64,000 nucleotides of DNA from an uncultured Erysipelotrichaceae bacterium. Lineage in GTDB: Bacteria > Bacillota_I > Bacilli_A > Erysipelotrichales > Erysipelotrichaceae. The notes beneath the pieces are model-generated. The model was not told the origin of the DNA. It saw nothing but the letters and a program-made list of their open reading frames with translations, and made no database searches. The stretch is taken from the NCBI GenBank assembly GCA_900314905.1, contig OMXA01000007.1, forward strand, positions 1 through 64,000, given 5' to 3'. A program made the translations under genes and the position numbers. Of this stretch, positions 43,103-51,748 are shown piece by piece; the first letter of the stretch is position 1; every line of letters begins with the position of its first letter.

Positions 43103-43237
43103 GTGGTAAAAGGATACAAGTTCAGATTAGAACCGAATGAAACTCAGAAGAAGCAGATCCAGGAAACACTTGATTCTGCTTGTTTTGTGTCGAAAAGTAT
43201 ATGGTGCTATTTTCGAAAGACGGGCGATTTCATTTGA
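43103..43237 (+). pseudogene. tnpB: TnpB (IS200/IS605 OrfB) N-terminal fragment
   Basis: A GTG-initiated frame with AGGAG upstream (43094-43098) encodes VVKGYKFRLEPNETQKKQIQ and then ETLDSACFV before a stop after 44 codons. That is the typical opening of TnpB, which begins with a K-G-Y-K-F-R-L-x-P-N-x-x-Q segment followed by a C-x-x-x-x-F-V-Y-N-like stretch. The remaining 300-plus residues, the RuvC nuclease sites and a TnpA transposase are missing. The stretch up to the rpsF promoter shows no further TnpB coding sequence. It is a decayed insertion-sequence remnant. Confidence 0.7.
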
Positions 43238-43307
43238 CTCCATCAGGGAAAATGTGCAGGCCTGCTCAATCATTGATAGCAAAATCGCAGATGCAGGAAA
43301 ATTAAGA

Positions 43308-43336
43308 TTGCAGAAGTTCTTTGAACCTGTTATGAT
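43308..43336 (+). promoter_or_regulatory. Promoter of rpsF-ssb-rpsR
   Basis: TTGCAG (43308-43313) and TATGAT (43331-43336), 17 bases apart. The leader to the rpsF ATG (about 65 bases) contains small hairpins AGATT/AATCT and GCCT/AGGC; S6:S18 autoregulatory binding here is possible but not shown. Confidence 0.65.
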
Positions 43337-43408
43337 TCTCTCCGTGAGTTAGATTTTTTAATCTGCTCCTTGCCTGTATAGGCCATTAGTCCAGAAGGAG
43401 GTGCTAGA

Positions 43409-43732
43409 ATGAGCAAGTACGAAGTCATGTACATCATCAATGCGGGTGTCGAGGACGACAAGCGCGCTGCTCTCATCGAAAGCCTTAACGGAATTATCAC
43501 CAGAGAAGGTGGCAAGGTCGTTAATGTCAACGAATGGGGCATGCGGGATTTCGCCTACCGTATTGACGATATGACCAAAGGTTACTACGTCGTAGTGAAC
43601 TTTGAGGCAGACAATGCCGGCGTCAAGGAATTTGATCGTCTGATGCGTATCAATCCGAACGTTGTGCGTTTCCTGATCGTCAACATGGATGAAGTAAAAG
43701 AAAACAAACCTGCTGCCAAGGAGGCTAAGTAA
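43409..43732 (+). CDS. rpsF: 30S ribosomal protein S6
   Basis: The 107-aa protein S6 sits on the platform of the small ribosomal subunit together with S18. It begins with KYEVMYIINAG and has the RPS6 signature around WGMRDFAYRIDDMTKGYYVVV. AAGGAGGTG lies seven bases before the ATG. The gene order rpsF-ssb-rpsR is conserved in nearly all bacteria. The stop overlaps the ssb start by one base (TAATG). Confidence 0.97.
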   Translation: MSKYEVMYIINAGVEDDKRAALIESLNGIITREGGKVVNVNEWGMRDFAYRIDDMTKGYYVVVNFEADNAGVKEFDRLMRINPNVVRFLIVNMDEVKENKPAAKEAK

Positions 43733-44265
43733 TGGCCGGCAGCATCAACAGTGTCGTTCTGGTCGGAAGACTGACCAGAGATGCGGAAGTGCGCAAGACC
43801 CAGTCAGGTCTTTCTGTCGCTACGTTCACGGTTGCCTGCGATCGCAGGTTCTCTTCCCAGAATGGGAATCAGAGCCAGAATGGTCAGCAGCCGACAGCTG
43901 ATTTCATCAGCTGCGTGGCATGGAGACAGCAGGCTGATTTCCTGGGAAGCTATGCTCACAAGGGCTCGCTCGTAGGAGTCCAGGGTTCTATTCAGACGCG
44001 GAATTACACCGCTCAGGATGGAAGAAAGGTATACGTTACAGAAGTAATCTGCGATCGTGTGCAGCTCCTGGAATCAAAGAATGCAAGCCAGTCCAGAAGT
44101 GATACCGGCAGCTACGGATACGGAAACTACGGCAACGAGCCGCAGGATCCGTACGCTGGCGGGATGAACCATGGATCTGCCGATACTGGTGCGCAGCCGT
44201 CCGCTTCGGATGGCTTCAACACAGGTCCGAGTCTCGATATCTCGAGCGACGATCTGCCTTTCTGA
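43732..44265 (+). CDS. ssb: Single-stranded DNA-binding protein
   Basis: A 177-aa SSB with an N-terminal OB fold (VVLVGRLTRDAEVRKTQSG to about residue 112), a Gly/Gln/Tyr-rich disordered linker, and the C-terminal acidic tip DISSDDLPF that recruits replication and repair partners. It binds single-stranded DNA during replication, recombination and repair. It lies between the S6 and S18 genes. Confidence 0.97.
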   Translation: MAGSINSVVLVGRLTRDAEVRKTQSGLSVATFTVACDRRFSSQNGNQSQNGQQPTADFISCVAWRQQADFLGSYAHKGSLVGVQGSIQTRNYTAQDGRKVYVTEVICDRVQLLESKNASQSRSDTGSYGYGNYGNEPQDPYAGGMNHGSADTGAQPSASDGFNTGPSLDISSDDLPF

Positions 44266-44286
44266 AAAAAAGAAGGAGAGTAAACC

Positions 44287-44517
44287 ATGGCATTCAAGAA
44301 ACAGAGAATGGGTGGCCGCAAGGTATGCTATTTCACCAAGAATAACATCACCTATATCGACTATAAGGATGTTGAGCTGCTGAAGAAGTTCGTTTCCGCC
44401 AACGGCAAGATCATTCCGCGCCGTGTCACGGGGACCAGCGCTAAGTACCAGCGTCAGCTTGCTGTCGCTGTAAAGCGTGCTCGTCAGATGGCTCTGCTGC
44501 CATACGTCGGAGACTGA
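44287..44517 (+). CDS. rpsR: 30S ribosomal protein S18
   Basis: The 76-aa S18 forms a heterodimer with S6 on the small subunit. The RPS18 signature is seen in [20 protein letters not shown] and [27 protein letters not shown] lies upstream of the ATG. A single Cys (residue 15) is kept; no full zinc ribbon is present. Confidence 0.97.
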   Translation: MAFKKQRMGGRKVCYFTKNNITYIDYKDVELLKKFVSANGKIIPRRVTGTSAKYQRQLAVAVKRARQMALLPYVGD

Positions 44518-44528
44518 CCAATCAATCG

Positions 44529-44556
44529 CCAGGCCTGAACAAGGTCTGGTTTTTTT
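44529..44556 (+). terminator. Terminator of rpsF-ssb-rpsR
   Basis: An 8-bp stem CCAGGCCT/AGGTCTGG (one G-U) with a 5-nt loop is followed by seven T. Confidence 0.88.
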
Positions 44557-44571
44557 GTGTTTTCGTAGATT

Positions 44572-44634
44572 TACACAAGTAGACCTTGACATAGAACGCA
44601 TAGTTATTTATTCTAAGTTTGAGCTACTTAAGTA
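44572..44634 (+). promoter_or_regulatory. Promoter and paired operators of the blaI-like operon
   Basis: TTGACA (44586-44591) and TATTCT (44609-44614) are 17 bases apart, a near-perfect promoter. Two related dyads flank it: TACACAAGTA (44572-44581), just before the -35, and the perfect palindrome TACTTAAGTA (44625-44634), just after the predicted start. They share the form TAC-TNNN-GTA in dyad sense. They are good candidates for the binding sites of the BlaI-like repressor encoded downstream. Confidence 0.65.
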
Positions 44635-44653
44635 AACCTGAAGGGGTATCGCC

Positions 44654-45028
44654 ATGAATCATTCATTAAGCAATGCAGAGATCAAGATTGCGGAGATTGT
44701 CTGGGAACATCCGGGGATTTCTTCTATGGAGACTGTTCGTCTATGCGCTGAAAAGTTTGGATGGAAGAAGTCTACCGTATTCACCCTGATCCGCAGAATG
44801 AGTCAGAAGAAACTGCTCTTGTCTCTGGATCACTGTCTGGAGATGACAATTTCCAGACAGAAGTATCTGGATGAGATGGCTTCGGAAGTGATCCAGGATG
44901 ATTTTTCCGGTTCTCTGCCGTTGTTTCTGACTTCCTTCATGCGGGCAAATACGCTTTCGGAAGCGGAAGTGAAGGAACTGAAGAAACTGATTTCCGATTA
45001 TCCGGGGAAGGAGGAACATGATGGTTGA
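44654..45028 (+). CDS. BlaI/MecI-family transcriptional repressor
   Basis: A 124-aa winged-helix repressor. The N-terminal DNA-binding domain (AEIKIAEIVWEHPGISSMETV, then KKSTVFTLIRRMSQKKLL) and the C-terminal dimer helix with a protease-sensitive loop (about residues 90-105) match BlaI and MecI. AAGGGG precedes the ATG. It overlaps the M56 protease gene by eight bases, the usual blaI-blaR order. It probably binds the two dyads around its own promoter. No beta-lactamase or PBP2a gene is nearby, so its target is not obviously antibiotic resistance. Confidence 0.9.
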   Translation: MNHSLSNAEIKIAEIVWEHPGISSMETVRLCAEKFGWKKSTVFTLIRRMSQKKLLLSLDHCLEMTISRQKYLDEMASEVIQDDFSGSLPLFLTSFMRANTLSEAEVKELKKLISDYPGKEEHDG

Positions 45029-46385
45029 TGTGCTGTTTCGCTGCATCCTCAATATGTCTATTACTGCTTCATTGACGATTGCTGTGGTGATTGGCGCAAG
45101 AGCTCTGCTCAGAAAATCACGCCGGGTCTGGTCGGTTTTCCTCTGGGTTCCGGTATTATTCCGGCTGCTCTGTCCGTTTTCCTGGAAGAGCCCGGTTTCT
45201 GCGGTTGCTTTCACGCCTGCAGAAACCATGACGCTTCCCTCCGGGAGCGGGAATACTTCGATGGTCAACTATGTAGATCTTCCGGAGTCTGCGGTTTCTT
45301 CCCAGGGAATCTCCTTTTTCCGGATTGTCAGCATCATCTGGATCGTCGGGGTAGTATTGCTGCTTTGTTATTCGATTCTTTCTGAAGTGAAACTGGTGAG
45401 CAGACTGCCGCCTGCAGATCAGGAGAATGTCGTGGAAGATCTGACAATTTCTTCTCCTTTCCTGCATGGCATCCTCAAGCCGGTGATTTATATTCCTTCC
45501 GGGCTTACGGAAGAAGAGAAGGGAACCATCCTTCTGCATGAGCGCTGTCATATCCGGAATCTGGATCCATTGTTTAAACTTCTCTTCTGGCTGGCAGTGA
45601 TTCTGCACTGGTTCAATCCGATGGTATGGATCGCTTTCCGGCTGATGAGCGAAGATCTGGAGAGCCGCTGCGATGAGTATGTTCTTTCGCATAGTACTGT
45701 TACGCCGCCGGCTTATGCAGAGCTTCTGCTTCGCTTTGCGGCTGGAAATGAAACATCTGCAGGCCAGGGAAGAACTTCCTTCTCCATGGAAGATTCAAAG
45801 AACAGAATTATTCATGTTCTGAAGTATGAACACCGTTCTGAAAAATGGATTGCAGTTTCCGCCGCATTGATCGTGGTGCTCTGCACTGCGGCATGTGCTT
45901 CTAATCCTGCTGCTTCAGTTCCTGCCGGGACTGCAGATATGTCTGCATATCGGGAAATCGGGGCCAGAAGAAATCAGTTCAATGAAGTGGATATCAACGG
46001 GCTGCTCGAGTTCTTTGAGAATCAGGAAACTGGCTTGATTTACATCGGAAGACCGGATCTGGAATATTGCCAGGGGACGGTACCGGTTCTCAATCAGGTT
46101 GCCGCAGACCAGGGACTCACAGTTCTATATCTGGATGATAAGAAACTCATTGACCTAGCCCCGGATGATTCTTATTTCATGCAGAATTGGTATCAGCTCT
46201 GTAATGACCTCGGGCCGGCTGGAGATCCCAGAGGCCTTATCTCCATGCCGGTGGCCGCATGGGTAGAGAATGGAGAATTGGTCCGATATGAATCGGTTGC
46301 CCCGGATTCCTATGGAAAGAAACTGACTGCGTTGGAAAAGCAGACAGTCTATGATTCCTATCGGAATCTGATTCCGGCTTCATGA
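45021..46385 (+). CDS. BlaR1/MecR1-like M56 metalloprotease with thioredoxin-like sensor domain
   Basis: A 454-aa membrane sensor. Three to four hydrophobic segments flank an M56 zinc-protease domain with HERCH (H-E-x-x-H, residues 173-177) and the E-x-x-x-R-C-D helix near 212. After a last membrane helix (about 276-292) the extracellular part (310-454) is not the penicillin-binding domain of BlaR1. It looks like a thioredoxin fold: GLIYIGRPDLEYC with one Cys (350) where CxxC is expected, then a beta strand VLYLD and an M-P segment near 409 like the cis-proline. I prefer the second ATG, six bases after AAGGAGG. It may cleave the BlaI partner on a redox or cell-wall signal. Confidence 0.85.
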   Translation: MVDVLFRCILNMSITASLTIAVVIGARALLRKSRRVWSVFLWVPVLFRLLCPFSWKSPVSAVAFTPAETMTLPSGSGNTSMVNYVDLPESAVSSQGISFFRIVSIIWIVGVVLLLCYSILSEVKLVSRLPPADQENVVEDLTISSPFLHGILKPVIYIPSGLTEEEKGTILLHERCHIRNLDPLFKLLFWLAVILHWFNPMVWIAFRLMSEDLESRCDEYVLSHSTVTPPAYAELLLRFAAGNETSAGQGRTSFSMEDSKNRIIHVLKYEHRSEKWIAVSAALIVVLCTAACASNPAASVPAGTADMSAYREIGARRNQFNEVDINGLLEFFENQETGLIYIGRPDLEYCQGTVPVLNQVAADQGLTVLYLDDKKLIDLAPDDSYFMQNWYQLCNDLGPAGDPRGLISMPVAAWVENGELVRYESVAPDSYGKKLTALEKQTVYDSYRNLIPAS

Positions 46386-46476
46386 CTAAGTGGATAGAAA
46401 AATAGAATGTTGCTAGTTTTCGGAACTGCTTACTAGGAAAATGATTTGTAAATTGTCGGTTTTGTTGGAGAAACTT

Positions 46477-46878
46477 ATGAAATAATTGTTGACAATAGTT
46501 ATTTCCCTCTTTGCGTGTATTATTACTGTCACTCCGGTTAGGGCTTCGGAAAATATATCTGATGAGCCAGGAGACCCAATAGACAACAATGATTATGCTA
46601 TTCGGATGATTTCGGGGTCTACGTACTTCACGTTTATGATGCCGAACTCCCGCCCACAAGGAATGGTAGGTATTAGTGCATCTGGAACGATTACGTTGGA
46701 TGCAAATAACCAAGGAGTTTCAGCAGATATTACCATTGAATATGGGCCGAAAGAGTTTTATACGGTTTCAACTTCTCATTACATTAGTGGCTCTCAAGTA
46801 ATTGTGAACTATACAGCTACAGCAAAAGCTTGGTACTACGATCCTTACACTACAAGTGGCTCATTTGTGGTCAGTTAA
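46477..46878 (+). pseudogene. Secreted protein with a stop at codon 3 (nonsense or recoded)
   Basis: The natural start is an ATG at 46477, six bases after GGAG, but the third codon is TAA: ATG-AAA-TAA-TTG-TTG. From the TTG at 46486 the same frame runs 130 codons with a clean signal peptide (LLTIVISLFACIITVTPVRASE-type; cleavage near Ala-Ser) and a beta-rich mature domain of about 108 residues. Restoring TAA to AAA would give the standard MKKLL start. Either it is a recent pseudogene, or translation restarts at the TTG. The sequence is AT-richer than its neighbours, which suggests later arrival. I do not recognise the mature domain. Confidence 0.65.
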
Positions 46879-46910
46879 TTAACCCTCTTGTGATATTATC
46901 TTTCAGCACT

Positions 46911-46945
46911 GGTTCAGATGCAATCTTCTGTATCTGAACCTTTTT
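46911..46945 (+). terminator. Terminator after the secreted-protein gene
   Basis: A 9-bp perfect stem GGTTCAGAT/ATCTGAACC with a 12-nt loop is followed by five T. Confidence 0.85.
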
Positions 46946-46986
46946 CTGTGCTGCTTTGTGCACCAAATGCAGGCCTGCTTTCAGCA

Positions 46987-46995
46987 TGTTATAAT
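46987..46995 (+). promoter_or_regulatory. Extended -10 promoter of yybS-gdpP-rplI-dnaB
   Basis: TGT-TATAAT about 50 bases upstream of the DUF2232 gene. Confidence 0.6.
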
Positions 46996-47045
46996 AACAG
47001 GCAGTCCTGAAGTCTTTTTATCGTACGTTTGAGAGGTGTCTTCTT

Positions 47046-47993
47046 ATGAATCACAGTGTTCGGAAATTGACAGATGGGGCAATGATGATCGCGATCGTCG
47101 GCGTATTCCTGCTGATTGACCGCCAGCTTGGCGGGGCGCTCAGCAGTATGCTGATGTTTCTTCTGCCGCTGCCGATAGTATTCTATTCAGCTAAATATGG
47201 CATGAAGGATAGCTGGGTCGTTCTGATTGCAATGGTGCTGCTTTCCTTTATTGTCAGCACACCTGCCTCAATCTTCTATGTTGCTTCAGAGTCTCTGGTC
47301 GGTATGCTTTATGGCTCCGGCACCAAGGCGCATATGCCGATGCGACGGCTGGTGCTATTGACGATGCTTGCTGGCATCTTCATCAATATCATCGATCTGG
47401 TCGTGATCGGGGCAATGCTCGGCTATGGCCTGGCAGAGAATGTAAAGGATCTGATGACAATGGTGGATCAGTTTTTTGCAACAGCCAATGTTGCAGTTCC
47501 CGCAACCGTAGACATGACGTCATTTGTGACGAATATCATCTTCATCGGTACAGCCTTGACTGGTGTGCTGCAGGGGCTGGTCACGCATCTGCTGAGCAGG
47601 CTTCTGCTGAAGCGGCTGCGGTTTCCGGTGGAAATGCCTAAGCCGCTTGGCTCGTATTATCCGCCGAAGTGGAGCGGGTATCTCGGGCTTGCCGGGTTCA
47701 TGCTCTATTACTATACGCTGGTGCGGCCGCTTTCATCGGCTCTGCTGCAGAATTTCTCGCAGGCGTTCGGAATGTGCGGGTATCTGTATCTGGTGGTCTA
47801 TGGCTGCATTGCGGTGGTGCTTCAGGTATCGCTGTTTCATCCGAAGGCAAAGGTGCTGGCAGGGGTCCTGACGTTCTTCTTGATTTTCTCGTTTCCGATG
47901 TTTCTGTTGATTCTCGGGTTCCTGTATATCACGACGGACTTCCATAAGCGGATGCTGGAAGGAGCTGGAGTTCATGCAAAAGAAGATGAGTGA
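47046..47993 (+). CDS. DUF2232 membrane protein (YybS family)
   Basis: A 315-aa protein with eight or so hydrophobic segments, of the YybS family that precedes gdpP in many Bacillota. The function is unknown; the fold resembles ECF-type substrate-binding membrane proteins. GAGAGGTG lies eight bases before the ATG. Its end overlaps the gdpP start by 20 bases, so they are translated together. Confidence 0.88.
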   Translation: MNHSVRKLTDGAMMIAIVGVFLLIDRQLGGALSSMLMFLLPLPIVFYSAKYGMKDSWVVLIAMVLLSFIVSTPASIFYVASESLVGMLYGSGTKAHMPMRRLVLLTMLAGIFINIIDLVVIGAMLGYGLAENVKDLMTMVDQFFATANVAVPATVDMTSFVTNIIFIGTALTGVLQGLVTHLLSRLLLKRLRFPVEMPKPLGSYYPPKWSGYLGLAGFMLYYYTLVRPLSSALLQNFSQAFGMCGYLYLVVYGCIAVVLQVSLFHPKAKVLAGVLTFFLIFSFPMFLLILGFLYITTDFHKRMLEGAGVHAKEDE

Positions 47994-49947
47994 TCTGAAA
48001 CGGTTCCTGATCATTGTGGTAGGGATTCAGGCGGTTCTGCTGTTTGTTTTCCGAACGGGCCTGGAACAGGGCATCATGACTGCGACGCTGATCCTGATCC
48101 TGGAAGCAGTGCTGTTCTACTATCTGACGGACCGGTTTGAGGCGATGAGCGAAGAGCGCTCAACGGGAATCAGCGAAGTGCTCGGCAATGCTGCCAATGA
48201 TGCATTCCTGTTTGCAGAGACCGGCATGATCATGTATGACGATGATCATGTGATCACGTGGATGAGCGAACTATTCGAAAAGCGTGGCATCAACCGGGTC
48301 GGGCGAAAAGTGCTTTCCTGGCTGCCGGAAGCGGAGACGCTGCTGGATGGAACGTCTGACCGGATCAGCGTGCAGCTGGATGATCGGGTTTATGAGATTA
48401 CCCGCAAGGAAGACGAGCCGGTACTGTTCTTCAAGGATGTGACGGACCTTTCCCGTACGAAAGAATCTCTGGAAGAGGGGCGTACCGTCATCGGCATGGC
48501 TTCGCTGGACAACTATGAGGAATCCACCCAGTATGAAGATGACAGCGTGGCGACAGCAATCTCGGTTGCGGTCAGAACTCCGATCACGGAATACTGCAAG
48601 GAACATGGCATCCTGGTCAAGCGGGTCAATAACTACCGGTACTTCATGGTGCTGAACGAGAAGATCTTCAGCGACCTGGCTGCGGATCATTTCAGCGTTC
48701 TGACTTCGGTTCGCAAAGCTGCGCAGAAACAGGATGTTTCCATCACGCTCTCGCTTGCCTTTGCAAGAGGAGAAGTGTCTTATGAAGAACTGGATGATAT
48801 GGTATCCAGGCTCATGGACCTTGCTCAGAGCAGAGGCGGGGACCAGGTGGCAGTGCAGAAGGTCGGCGAAGAAGTGAAATACTTCGGCGGTTCTTCTGAA
48901 GCGACGGAAAAGCGCAGCAGAGTCCGGGTGCGGGTGATGGCGCATACCTTGAGAGAACTGATTTCCCGTTCCTCCAATGTCATCATCTGCGGCCATAAGG
49001 TCATGGATTTTGACTGCATGGGGGCGGCGATCGGAATCTCGAGAATTGCCCAGGCGCTTCATAAGCCTGCGGTCATTATTGAAAAGACCGGCGGCGTGGA
49101 GGACAAGCTGAAATCCGTTATCACGAAGAATCTGGACGAGCTGAATCAGGAAGTGAAGTTCGTCACCGAAAGCGAAGCCCTCAACCAGCTGCAGGAGAAG
49201 ACGCTTGTAGTCATGGTAGATCACCATAATGTGCGGACTTCGAATGGTGCGGCTGTATTGGAGCGGGCAAAGAATGTTGCGGTCATCGATCATCATCGCC
49301 GCAGCACGGAAATGGGCGTGAAACCGGTTCTGGTCTACATTGAAGCCGGGGCCAGCTCAGCATGCGAACTGATTACGGAACTGTTCCCGTATATTTCCAA
49401 CCGGATTGAGATCAGCGAGCTGGATGCGGATATCATGCTTGCAGGCATGACGATCGATACTGGACATTTCCATGTCCGCACAGGATCCAGAACGTTCGAT
49501 GCGGCTTCGAATCTGAGAAGACTTGGGGCAGATCCGCAGGAAGTCGATGAGTTTCTGAAAGATACCTATGAGGAGTTTGCAATCAAGGCAGCCGTGACCG
49601 CGGTCAGCGAGCGCTATGAACATGGAGTGATCATCACGCCATACAAAGGGAAATCGCTCAGCCGGACACTGCTTTCGCAGACAGCGGATGATCTGCTGGA
49701 AATACAGGATGTCGATGCAGTCTTTGTGATTGCAAAAGATACGGAAGGGCTCACCTGCATCAGTGCCCGTTCCAACGGGAAAGTCAATGTGCAGGTGATT
49801 ATGGAAGCGATGAAGGGCGGCGGTCATATGACGGCTGCGGCAGTTCAGCGGACGAACAGTTCAGTGGACGATATGAAGAAAGAACTGATTCAGGTTCTGA
49901 ATGGATATTTCAAGGAGGCACAGGATGAAGGTAATACTGAAAAGTGA
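47974..49947 (+). CDS. gdpP: Cyclic-di-AMP phosphodiesterase GdpP
   Basis: A 657-aa membrane enzyme that hydrolyses c-di-AMP to pApA. Two N-terminal membrane helices (about residues 10-50) are followed by a degenerate PAS domain, a degenerate GGDEF domain (about 165-300), and the DHH/DHHA1 catalytic module. The metal-site motifs are [13 protein letters not shown] near 340, VDHH near 412 and IDHHRRS near 435, and the DHHA1 motif is GGGHMTAAA near 610. It sets c-di-AMP levels, which in Bacillota affect potassium, osmotic balance and beta-lactam tolerance. The order yybS-gdpP-rplI-dnaB is classic. Confidence 0.96.
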   Translation: MQKKMSDLKRFLIIVVGIQAVLLFVFRTGLEQGIMTATLILILEAVLFYYLTDRFEAMSEERSTGISEVLGNAANDAFLFAETGMIMYDDDHVITWMSELFEKRGINRVGRKVLSWLPEAETLLDGTSDRISVQLDDRVYEITRKEDEPVLFFKDVTDLSRTKESLEEGRTVIGMASLDNYEESTQYEDDSVATAISVAVRTPITEYCKEHGILVKRVNNYRYFMVLNEKIFSDLAADHFSVLTSVRKAAQKQDVSITLSLAFARGEVSYEELDDMVSRLMDLAQSRGGDQVAVQKVGEEVKYFGGSSEATEKRSRVRVRVMAHTLRELISRSSNVIICGHKVMDFDCMGAAIGISRIAQALHKPAVIIEKTGGVEDKLKSVITKNLDELNQEVKFVTESEALNQLQEKTLVVMVDHHNVRTSNGAAVLERAKNVAVIDHHRRSTEMGVKPVLVYIEAGASSACELITELFPYISNRIEISELDADIMLAGMTIDTGHFHVRTGSRTFDAASNLRRLGADPQEVDEFLKDTYEEFAIKAAVTAVSERYEHGVIITPYKGKSLSRTLLSQTADDLLEIQDVDAVFVIAKDTEGLTCISARSNGKVNVQVIMEAMKGGGHMTAAAVQRTNSSVDDMKKELIQVLNGYFKEAQDEGNTEK

Positions 49948-50371
49948 TGTGAAGAAGGTTGGAAAGAAAGGCGAAATTGTCGAAGTAGCGGATGGATATG
50001 CACGCAACTTTCTGATTGCCAGAGGGCTGGCAGTGCCCTCCACGGAAAAGAGCAGAGAGATTCTTGCAGAGCAGAAAGAACTGGAAAAAGAAGAAGATGC
50101 CAGAAAGAAGGCAGAAGCCGAAGAGCTTGCTAAGAAGCTTGAAAGCATCATGCTGGAATTCAGAGTGAATGCGAATAAGGATGGCCGGGTGTTTGGCTCT
50201 GTTTCGACGAAGCAGATTGTCGAAGAACTTGCAAAGAAAGGGATCCGGGTTGATAAGCGCAAGATTCTGGATACGTATCCGATCAGTGCGCTCGGCGTCA
50301 CGAAGGTCCGGGTGGAACTGTATAAAGGTATGATCGGCACCATCAGCTGCCAGGTTAAGGGAACGGAATAA
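49925..50371 (+). CDS. rplI: 50S ribosomal protein L9
   Basis: The 148-aa L9 has two RNA-binding domains joined by a long helix. The N-terminal signature is [20 protein letters not shown] followed by GYARNFLI; the connecting helix is Lys/Glu-rich (about residues 45-75). I start at 49925, seven bases after AAGGAGG; the gene overlaps the gdpP end by 23 bases. L9 helps keep the reading frame. Confidence 0.97.
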   Translation: MKVILKSDVKKVGKKGEIVEVADGYARNFLIARGLAVPSTEKSREILAEQKELEKEEDARKKAEAEELAKKLESIMLEFRVNANKDGRVFGSVSTKQIVEELAKKGIRVDKRKILDTYPISALGVTKVRVELYKGMIGTISCQVKGTE

Positions 50372-50374
50372 ACT

Positions 50375-51748
50375 ATGCCGATGCGGACCATGCCATCAGC
50401 TCCTGAAGCGGAAGCGAGTCTGCTCGGAACGATGATGCTGTATGATCGCTCTGCTCGTGATGCGATCGAAGAAGGCTTGTCGGAAGAGGATTTCTACGTC
50501 GATGTGAATCGGCGTATTTACCATGCGGCACTGAGTCTGTACCGGGAAGGAAAGCAGGTAGACCTGACCTCAGTTTCCACGCGTCTCAAGGACACCGGGG
50601 AACTGGATACTGTAGGCGGGATTGCATATCTTGCAAATCTGACGAATGCAGCGGTTACCAGCTACAACACGAAGAGCTATGTTCAGATGATCCGGGATAA
50701 GGCACTGACCCGCAACATGATTCTGGCTTGCCAGAAGATTGCGGAAGAAGGCCTGGAAGGCCAGACCGATGTCAATGCCTACATGGATGAAGCGGAAAAA
50801 GCGATCACGGATGTTTCCCGCAACCGCCGCACGACGGAATTCAAGAGCACGCCGGAACTGATGACCGGAGTTCTGGATCAGATTCACCGGATGTCTGATA
50901 ATCGTTCTGATGTGACCGGAATCCGGACAGGGTTCCGGGATCTGGATCATCTGACGCATGGCTTTCAGCCAGGCGATCTGATTATTCTGGCTGCACGTCC
51001 TTCTATGGGAAAGACGGCGGTGGCATTGAACCTTGCCATGAACATTGCTGCTTATCAGCCGGACCGTGCCGTTGCGATCTTCTCGCTCGAAATGAGCGCA
51101 GAATCGCTGGCAATGCGTCTGTTATCAGGAAGAAGCCGGGTTCCGGGTGACAATCTCAAGACGGGAAGACTCGATAATGATCAATGGAACCGAGTCAATG
51201 AAGGTGCTGCCAGCCTGAGAAAGAACAAGATCTATATCGATGATACTTCCGGGATCAAGACGGCAGAGATTTTCTCGAAGTGCCGGAAGCTGCAGGCTGA
51301 GCAAGGTCTGAGCATGGTGCTCATCGACTATATTCAGCTGATCACCGGTTCTTCCAATGGCCGCGGCGGTGATTTCAATCGTCAGCAGGAGGTATCGGAG
51401 ATTTCACGTCAGCTCAAAGCTCTGGCAAGAGAACTGAAAGTTCCGGTCATTGCCTTGTCGCAGCTTTCCCGCTCGGTAGAATCGCGTGAAGACAAGAAGC
51501 CTCAGCTTTCTGATCTGCGTGAATCCGGCGCTATTGAACAGGATGCCGATCTGGTGATGCTGCTGTTCCGCAAGTCGTACTATGACGAAGAAGCGAAAGC
51601 ACAGGCAGAGAAGACCGGAACTGAAGAACTGGAAATCAATGTGGCCAAGCACCGTAATGGTGCTACCCGCAAGGTATTCCTGATGTTCGAACCGAATACG
51701 AATGCCTTGATGAATCTTGACCGCAGACCGGATGGGGGCGGACAGTGA
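50375..51748 (+). CDS. dnaB: Replicative DNA helicase DnaB (DnaC in B. subtilis)
   Basis: A 457-aa hexameric helicase that opens the replication fork. An N-terminal primase-interaction domain (EAEASLLGTMMLYDRSA) is followed by the RecA-like motor. Walker A ARPSMGKTA is near residue 210, EMSAESLAMRLL near 240, Walker B VLIDYIQLI near 315, and the arginine finger region LSQLSRSVESR near 365. No intein is present. It starts three bases after rplI, and its stop overlaps the next gene (TGATG). Confidence 0.97.
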   Translation: MPMRTMPSAPEAEASLLGTMMLYDRSARDAIEEGLSEEDFYVDVNRRIYHAALSLYREGKQVDLTSVSTRLKDTGELDTVGGIAYLANLTNAAVTSYNTKSYVQMIRDKALTRNMILACQKIAEEGLEGQTDVNAYMDEAEKAITDVSRNRRTTEFKSTPELMTGVLDQIHRMSDNRSDVTGIRTGFRDLDHLTHGFQPGDLIILAARPSMGKTAVALNLAMNIAAYQPDRAVAIFSLEMSAESLAMRLLSGRSRVPGDNLKTGRLDNDQWNRVNEGAASLRKNKIYIDDTSGIKTAEIFSKCRKLQAEQGLSMVLIDYIQLITGSSNGRGGDFNRQQEVSEISRQLKALARELKVPVIALSQLSRSVESREDKKPQLSDLRESGAIEQDADLVMLLFRKSYYDEEAKAQAEKTGTEELEINVAKHRNGATRKVFLMFEPNTNALMNLDRRPDGGGQ

